Source: Fragum whitleyi (Eukaryota > Mollusca > Bivalvia > Cardiida > Cardiidae). From it: a DNA stretch of 64,000 nt. Shown here piece by piece: positions 52,404 to 61,400 of the stretch (the stretch's first letter is position 1; every line of letters starts with the position of its first letter). The position numbers were made by a program, and so were the translations under genes. The stretch lies in NCBI GenBank assembly GCA_948146395.1, contig OX411543.1, positions 36,165,058 to 36,229,057 on the forward strand, written 5' to 3'. The notes below the pieces were generated by a model. That model was given only the letters and a program-made list of their open reading frames with translations, made no database searches and was not told the DNA's origin.

Positions 52404-52416
52404 TGCGTAGGTCGCA

Positions 52417-52434
52417 ATGGCCTCAGAAAGCACA
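52417..52434 (+). CDS. VWA gene exon 1 (coding part)
   Basis: ATG GCC TCA GAA AGC ACA (MASEST) followed by a strong donor GTAAGT, phase 0. The context GTCGCAATGG is suitable for initiation. The joining exon starts in phase 0. Confidence 0.7.
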
Positions 52435-55400
52435 GTAAGTTTTAATTTAACGTTACCTAAGATATAAAAGAAATTATATTCATGCATTCATGTTTTTATA
52501 CTTTGTTTCTATGATAGCCTTTGTTTCAAAGATCGTAATTTGATGAAGACATTTAAGTCTTGACGGAAGAGGAAAATTGATCGAACTTGCCAGTATAGCA
52601 TTAGTTCTTCAGGGGTTTGGATAAAGACGTTTGTGAGATTGAAGAGCGACGAGGGGTAGAAGCGGATAATCACTAGCAAGTCCCTTATAAATTTGGGAGT
52701 TATGTCGCAGGCGAGTGATTCATAAATGTCATCCACAATCACAAGATATGACTTTAGTCTTTTGTACCCTTTGAACAAAAGTTTCTGAAAGAATATGGGG
52801 AAAAGGACATTCCTTGTTTAAAGAAGGCCTATATGAGTTTGGAAAAAGTCCTAAGTCCATGTCAACTTGCCTATTTTATTATTTCTTTTATTATCATTGG
52901 TATTGATATTGTTATTATTTACCTACAACATGTACTCATTAAGTCTACTGTTATTATAATAGCAATAGGCCTATATAGGAGGTGTTTTGGTTGCACAAAA
53001 CCTATGTTGTGGGAGTTCATTGAAATCTGTTAAATTATTGCCAATTTTAGACAATTTTGCTTCAAGATATGAATTTTAGATTTGAAGAGAGTATTTGTTG
53101 ATTTCATAGAAACGTGGAGGATGAAGGAAACTAAAAACCTAATCACACAATATGTATTATTTTTCGTATTCAAACAATGTCACGCATTAGTTTTGTAGTT
53201 TCATACCCACTCGAAATCAAAGAAATTATCCTCTCCATTTCTTAATTCTTAATTGAGGTGGCGGACCCTTAATAGTTCTGCAGCATTTCGGAACACGTTA
53301 TCTTTCGCAATGTTGACAATGGTTTCCTAATGAAAACCATTAGGAAACCTCAGTTAACACTGTTTAAGTTCATTACTTCAGAAACGTAAATGAACTATTA
53401 CGGGTCCACTACCTTAAACTTCAATTCCTTTCTATAGAAAGCAGCTTTTGAGGATATATTAAAGAGTAGAAGAGAAATCCTGGCATTACTAAAAAAGATT
53501 CAAGAGAGGAAGAAACAACAGGCTGCGCAATTTGAAGGTAATCTGTAAAAGAAAATGATGTAGAGTTAGTAACAAGGTGAAATTGACTTTCAATGCGATC
53601 AAAATAATTTCAAATCACCCATTCAGCACTCAAACTATTCTTTTTAAAAAAAACTCACTCAAAATCTAAAATTTAGATATACAAGAAACTGTTTATCTGG
53701 GAATGGGCAGTTTTATATTTTTGTTACTCCATCTTACAAATGCGAAACACTCCTGTAGAATTCAAATAATCTTATCCGTGCGATAACACCCAATATGATA
53801 TTTTTTATGATATCACATGGACATTTTGAGAACAATGACATAATGCGGCTATTTTAAGAAACTTAAATTTCTGTTAGAAACATCGACGAAATGAAGGCCA
53901 AAAAAAGGTTATAAGATAAATACAATACGTACTTAGTGTGTTGTATGAAAAAAATCTAACTGCAGAGCTTCGACAATTATCAATTCCCCAAGCCTCGCTA
54001 GATATTGTTTTCTTATAACACTTATTACTATTACATATATATATAATCACCTTGATGATATACAAATATAACATGCGTTGATCTAGGATAGGAGACCAGG
54101 GGCCCGTTTTACTAGACTCCTTACGGAAAAATCGATCGTGAGTCAAAATCAGAAATCGTACCTGGTGTTTTCAATCATTTTTAGATTCTTCATTGCAATA
54201 TGTCATTGGAATCGTATTTGAAAGACGATTCCAATGGGGTAGTGCATGACAGAAATACAGATTGAGTTACTACCACAGAAACAACTTTAATTTTGAACTT
54301 ACGCTAAAAATGATAATAATAGTAATAATAATAATATCTTTATTTCATGAAGGTAGAACATTAAGACATTTTTCAAATGAAAATAACATGAAAATAGCCT
54401 TTTTTACAAAGTTGACTTCGTAATCAATGAAAAAAATAAAATATTAATGAAAAGTTTAAAAATGGTAATGGTGAAAAAACAAATGCTTCTATAGTATATG
54501 AATAGCAAAACAAAATATGATAACAATACGATGAATCACAGGAAATTAATTAGGGAATAGGAAATCCTCGGACAGAAACAGCTCTTTTTTTACATACTTG
54601 TATGTTTTGTGAATGGACTTTAGAATTTCGTAATAGCAAATGTTGTTTAAGCTGATTTTTGAAACTAGATAAAGAATTTGCGTCTCGAATAGAAATAGGA
54701 ATTTCGTTCCACACAATCATACTGAAGTATGAAAATGCATTTTTCTTGTACAATGTATTGAATTTCGAGTTGGTAATATCATGATGAGCAAAAGACCGTA
54801 AATTGTAGTTAGTGTTTTTACAGAATGTGATAATGTCCTTCATATATCCAGGTGTAAGATTATTAAGACATTTAAATACCAAAACACAGGTGTGATAATT
54901 ACACCTATTATCGAAAGTCAACCATTTAAGTGGTCCAAAAAGATCTGTTGATGGTGTTCTAGTTGAAGCACCTAGTATACCTCGGGCTGTCCTTTTCTGA
55001 AGAACAGACAATTTTGAAGTTCTATATTTAGCACCCTTCCACCAAATTGTACAGCAATAGTCAAAGATAGGTAGAATGTAAGCATTATAAAATAACTGTT
55101 TCATTTCAAACGTAAGATAAGTCGAAATTCTTTTAAGTAAGGAAATTTTGCTGGCAATTTCAGAACATGTTTTTTCAATATGTACATTCCAGGACAAATG
55201 TTTGTCTACGTGAACACCTAAAATTCTATTAGACTCAACAATTTCAATACAAGTATCATTTATTTTTATATCTATGCTCAAATTTTTAACTTTTGTTTTT
55301 GGTCCAATATCTATGATCGTAAGATATGTAGTAAAACAGGCCCCGGGATTCAAGACTCTTCTGGAATTTCAGCATAGATATGGTCTATATAGATATAAAA

Positions 55401-58400
55401 TCGAATTACTCAAACTATCACCTTTCAGGGTGCGGACAAAATATCATAAATTCAGCTACCACATTTTGCTCGACCACATGGGAATATCATTAGACGGAAA
55501 TCATTTAAGGGCTGAAGAGAATATATTGATGCCTTGGACTTAGACTGTATAAATACGCAAATTCGTAAATTTCAGGACTTCATGATGAAAATGAATCAAA
55601 CACGAGTGGCGTCGGATCATCTGCCCTACACAAAGAAGGACAATCATTACAAGATACAGAATACTTTGGCATTGTTGATAAAAACAATAGCCAGTACCAA
55701 AAACAATCTAAAGACGATAACCCAAGTAACATAGTCATTACACACACTGCTTCAATCTCAAATACTGGTATTCAAATTGATTACAATACTGTTAGAGTAA
55801 GAGATAGAAAATCAAGCCACAACGAAAGTATAATAACTAACGAGGATGATAGCATTTTAGATATACAAAGTGACTTAAAATCTGAGGAAAATAATGGGAA
55901 ACTAAATGATAGAACTCATATACAAAAGAAAAGCATGTTGCCAATTAAAAATGATAGCATTACACATATACAAAGTGGAATAACACCTAGAATTATTGAA
56001 AATAAATCTAAACAAAATGAATTTGTGAATCGTAAAGAGGCTACAGAAAAAGATGGATCTGAAACTACTGATTTATCACTAATGAACTCAAGGTCAGATA
56101 ATTCAGAACCAGAGATAACAGACGCCACAAATAAAGACAAAGAAAGCTTAATCACTGGAGATATTTCTGTTGTACTCAAAGACCCATCAATCACAAGAAA
56201 ATGTCAAGGATTCAAATGCAAGAGAACCAGTTCTGCTCACGATAATCGCCTATTGTTGAAGGCTGAAAGTGGCATATGGTGTACAGATATCCAACAACTT
56301 ACTGAAGATGACGAAGAAGTTATAAGAAATACTCAAGTTCTAGCAGCTAGTGATGACTTTAAAAACAAATCAAGTGGTCAAACTGATAAATTTGACAGTA
56401 AAGATAATACACACGTGATTGAAATAAGAGCACAAATGCAAAAACACGAGGTTCGACAGTTAGTAGCAAGTAAGCATTATTTCTTATTTTCGTCTGTGAT
56501 ATTACATTTGAAACAAACTGAATATTTTGACCTGTCTTACGAAAATGCACCGGTAACTTAAGGAAAAGAGGATTGGGAAATAAGAACGGATTCAGCAGAG
56601 GTTGGTCAGATATTATATACAAAAATAGCATATGATAAGGTAGAATGACCCTATTGGATTCGGAAAAAAAATGATAAAAAAAGTTTAAAGGTCTTAAATC
56701 TGCACACTGCGAATCACAATCCGCTTTGCACGTGCACTGGGAAGGTTAGGCTGCACACTTCGCGCAAACTCGCCATTGTTGACTAACATTAATTCCCACT
56801 TTTCAGGTGAATAATATGTTAATGTCTTCAAGTATGAATGTTATCCAGTCAAGGTCGAGAGAGCTTAACATGACGAAGATATGCCGAGCCTCGTCATGAT
56901 AATTTCTCCCAGCCGACACCAGCCCTGCATTCAGGATGAAAACGTTAGCGAAGCGCTTTCGAAATGATACCTCGCTTTGCACGTATATACACGTGCAAAG
57001 CGGGGTATCATCTCAAAGCGCTTGCGATGGGGTTTAACATCCCGAACACAGGGTGGATAACATTGATACTTTCATTGTTACAATGAATATCAAGCTGGTC
57101 TACCTCTTGACGTCCGATATAGCATTCCACCCCAGATATTACATTTTCATTTGTCTTAGAAGTTTACGGACATAAGTAAATAAGAAAGAAAAAACAAATC
57201 ATTGGTGGATGACCACCAAAGCTGTTTACTGCTTCTTCAATAATGTTCTTTAATGTCCCTTGTAGACTTAGATTTTGACCACTATCGAGCAGTTTTCTGT
57301 TTCAGATAGGAGAGTTATAGTGCAAATAGAAAGATGGAGCGATCTAGCTAATGACGAGATGAGAAGAGGTCGTATCGCACGAGAAACACGGTGCAATGGT
57401 CCAGATACCGTCATTTGTCTCGATGTTTCTGCATCCATGAATGGTGAATCATTTGCAATGGCAAAAACCTTTATAAAGGATTATATTGCCGGTAAGAATA
57501 AATGAGCCTGTCTGTGAGATTTCCAGCAAATGTAAAAACAAAAAAAATCAAAGCCCCTGTTTCAATACCTCATAATTTCACAAAGTAATCGCTAAGACTT
57601 GTCAGATTTTTAAGAGAATATACAGTTGGTAGATTGTTAGGATTTATATTTTTTCAGCTGTGTGGACGATTGAGTATTTAGAATGTCAGCCACTTTTCAG
57701 AATACAGTTTTTTAAAGAAAATATTACATACATTATTTAATACGAGACGGTTGAAAGGTTAGCTTAAAAACTTGATTTTAAAGGTGTAATTAAAATGTAA
57801 AAGATGCTTGCATAACAGGGCTAATATCTACCGTTTATAAACCATATCCATAAAGGAACATTGCAGTCGGTAGAGCATTATATGCTCTTATGCTTCTTTT
57901 GCACTTACTACTACTAATTTACCAAGTTGAAGACTTTGGACCCCTTGTTTTTTATCCAATTTTACTTGTTGTTAATCCATCTTTCTTTTCATCAGAAATC
58001 CAGAACAGCCCAAACACTGACGGGAACTATGAACATGTTTCATTGGTAACATTTGGAAAACAGACAAAAGTTCAAATACATTTGACTTATGAATATTATG
58101 AAATACTGTCAGCACTTGGTAAGCTATTATCCTGCGTTCAGGACGACAAAACGGTGCAAACCATTTGCAAGTTATACCCTGCTTAGCGCGCAAGAACAAG
58201 CGTGGTATAATTAGCAGACAGCTTGCACGTTTTGTCATCCTGAAAGCAGGACAATTTCACCGCGCCTATTTAATACAGTTAGTGACATCGTAAATTTCAC
58301 ATTCACCTTAATGAAAAACATTCTAAATCGCTCGCTTAGCGCTCACTCAAATCAATCAAAACGTTGAGAAATCGTTAAGAACATTCGGAAGTCGTTCTAA

Positions 58401-61400
58401 ACGTTCAAACTTTCTTTCAAATTTATCAAATTATTCCGCGATTTTATTGGTCGGTAAAGATTTTTTTAGCGTTTGATTGGTTCGTGAATACACGCAGATA
58501 GGAAAGAACGTAGACTTTAATGAGAGGCATCAAAAACATCTCAAATTTGGACGAAATTAGCGATATTGTATTATCTCCCTTTAAATTCTTTCAAAACTCG
58601 ATCAACTCACTCATTCAAAATCATTCTCAAATCACCCAACTTGATGACTACACAACTTTCTTAATTGTCTCATATAGGGAGACATGACGGGAATCTTAAA
58701 TTATAATATGACCCATGTCGCGGGAGTGAAATAAACCCGTTAAATAGTTTTGATATTACACGGGTTTTATTACACTAGTGGAATAACTATGCAAATGAGC
58801 TGAGAACGTATAGCAAAGTTATATTTTCAATGAAAAAGTAGATTAAATATTTGATCTATTGCGAACTAAAACTTTCGATGAATCGTCTTTGTAGGTTTAA
58901 CTCATATAATTTTAGAGAGAATTCTGAATTTGTGCCCAAAAGGTTTCTTTAAAAGTTTAAGTGACATAGACATCATTGGAAGTAAATAATCACCTGTTTA
59001 ATTTCCATATTCAGCCATTGTCAATTTTAACTTTTTATGAATTTCAGAATTTTGATTCTAAAGCTTTGTAAATACAGGTTGATTAAATTTGTACTGACGA
59101 GGTCATATTATAAAACTTTCGAATCGTATTTTCAAAATTGTATATGAGTAGCTGTGGTAAATACCTCAAGAAACTCTATCAAACCAATTTTAAGCTTTGT
59201 GGAAAATTCATGTTTAAAGTTTTCTGCAAATTCTAATTCTTTAAGTTCTGCAGAAAAAGCTAATTCTTTAATTCCAAATTACGAATTATGATACCTATGA
59301 GGTTGAATGAAAAATTACGTAGACTTACGTTACAGAAATTTTGATTTTAAAGATTTTGAAAAGAAAACTACACTGTCATTAAATTGCGAAATTTTTATGT
59401 TTATCTTGTAATTTGGATGCAATCGTATATATACATGTAATTTGAGGTAGTGGGCCCGTATAAGTTCCGCATCGTTTCGAGGGGGGGGGGGGGTGTAATG
59501 AACTCTGACAATGTTAACCAAGTTTTCCTAATGATTTTCATTAGAAAAACCTCGGTTAACATTGTTAAAGGTCTTTAGTTCCAAAATGGTGCAAAACTAT
59601 TATGTGTCTACTTCATTAAAATATATGGTTATTCCCACAGATTCATTGCGACCTGGAGGACCTTCTCCGTTATTTGCGGGCCTCAAAATGTGTATGGCTG
59701 CTATATTGGCTGCTGGAAAAGGTAATTGACTCAGCTTGTCTGTTTTATGTTATGATTTATTTAAAATTCAATTCAGTTAGATTGAAACAACATGTGAGTG
59801 TGTGCGTATGCGGTGGGGGAGGAGGGTGGGGAGAGGGACAGTCAGGGAAAATGGCGTGGAAACGACAAATCTCTCGAGAAAGGCGTGAAAAAGATTAACA
59901 ATATACGATTAACTATTGTTTCGTGGTGATTTTTTTAAAATGTAGATTAGACTGTTAATGTTGTATGTTGACTAATGATGGTCAAGGTAGAGTCACGATT
60001 GTTGTTCAGTCAGTCTGTGGGTGTGAAAAAAAGTACAATTGTTTTTATCAAAGCATGCAATATCAAACAATATTCCTCGTTTTCCTACAATTCCTAAACA
60101 TGGACACAACATTATTCCATATCCTGCTGATTATAGAGACGTCTCATTAAGTCTGGTATAGGGCCTCGTTTTACTAAACATCTTACGATAAAAATAATCG
60201 TAAGTCAAAACCGTACCTGGTATGGTGTTTTCACTTATGATCAGATTCTGCATTGAAATATCTCATTTGAGTAGCCTTTAGAATACGTTTCCATTGAGAT
60301 GATGCATGACAGAATTCCATATTTAGTTATTACTGTAGAGGCAACTTTAGTTTTTGACTTACGCTAGAAATTATCTTAGGATGTTAAGTTAAACAGGCCC
60401 CAGATGTTACATCCAATAATCATGTAGGAAGGCAACATTCGGAACAACACTCGGCCTTTTCCGTAAACTACAACAGACCTCGGATATATGTAAGGCGGAT
60501 GGGTGTGTAACAAAATGGTGCATTTTGTTTGGCGGAAACAGTGTAAGAAAAACTAGCGAACCGGCGCTATCTTTAGATTGATATTTTTCACAGTAAATAA
60601 CGACTGAAAAATCTAAATTTTTGAGAATGACGAATCATTCTCAAAAATTAAGATTTTTCAGCCGTTATTTAAGAATCTAAAGATATTTATATATGGATAC
60701 GATGGATTCACGTCAGTTACTTCGAACGAGTACCGTTGGCGACATCGAATGTTTTAAAATATAGTCCGTCTATGTACATTCGAGGTTGATCGTGAGATCG
60801 GCGGAGTGGTGTTCCGAATAGGAAGGCAATAGTAAAGGCTAAGATTAGATTACACCGGTGCAGGCTGATCTTAGTCCTCACTGACAGTGAAAGTTTTTGG
60901 TACTGTAACTGTTTTTCGGCAATATCATAACAAGGATTCAAGTATATAAAATGGATGAATGTTTTGATGACTCTTTTTACAGTTTCTTCCCCACCTGTTG
61001 GTAGTAGTCATGCTAAAATCTATCTTGTGACTGATGGTCGTGTTACGCCGTCAGAGTTTGCTGCTGGGCCTGATACATGTACCGATATTGAGAAAAGGAA
61101 AGTAGGTGAATGAGTTTTCTTGCTCTAAATGTATGTCTCTCATTGTTTGTGGACAGTTTCTTAGCACCATATAGCGAGCTGTCCTCCAACATCATTTGAT
61201 TCAATTTTAGTTGTTTCGTGCGTTCTGATTTGGTGTTTCTTTTTATTTCTCAGTGAAACCCAATCTTTAATACGCAGCTTTTTCTTAGGCTACATTTTTT
61301 AAAAGAAATATAATTTACACTTTTTCTTGCTATTGCATTAAAAGAAAGGAATGTAATATTTTCACGAAATCACGGTATGAAACTAAACGTATATTATACT

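Larger units (their letters stand above)
43749..52416. other. Divergent region between TDP2 and the VWA gene
   Basis: About 8.7 kb. It should hold the TDP2 first exon(s) on the minus strand, which I could not place. Listed contents are three 30-bp repeats (43861-43947), a minisatellite (44511-45465), several hairpin elements, a coding-like fragment (46899-47124), a period-179 repeat (47230-48470), a large foldback (50036-50325) and an inverted-repeat element (51690-52090). The stretch 48500-49990 shows nothing I can name apart from short local repeats (48960, 49090). Confidence 0.65.
52435..53437. other. VWA gene intron 1
   Basis: It contains a family H hairpin (53083-53248) and a family B hairpin (53255-53416) that ends 21 bases before exon 2. 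No other exon is seen. Confidence 0.75.
53538..55575. other. VWA gene intron 2
   Basis: Holds a family C MITE split by a truncated antisense LINE (54099-55344). The rest is AT-rich. Confidence 0.8.
58119..59640. other. VWA gene intron 5
   Basis: Contains a family F hairpin 12 bases after the donor (58131-58252), a dispersed repeat shared with 51300-51700 (58270-58640) and a family B hairpin ending 23 bases before exon 6 (59445-59617). Confidence 0.75.
59722..60982. other. VWA gene intron 6
   Basis: Contains a G-rich run (59815-59837), a family C hairpin (60161-60402) and a long palindrome (60595-60671). No exon. Confidence 0.75.

Noticed and set aside
54550..55353. Minus-strand 267-codon frame as a host gene
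   Set aside because: Its motifs are those of a LINE reverse transcriptase C-terminus, and its ends coincide with a target duplication.
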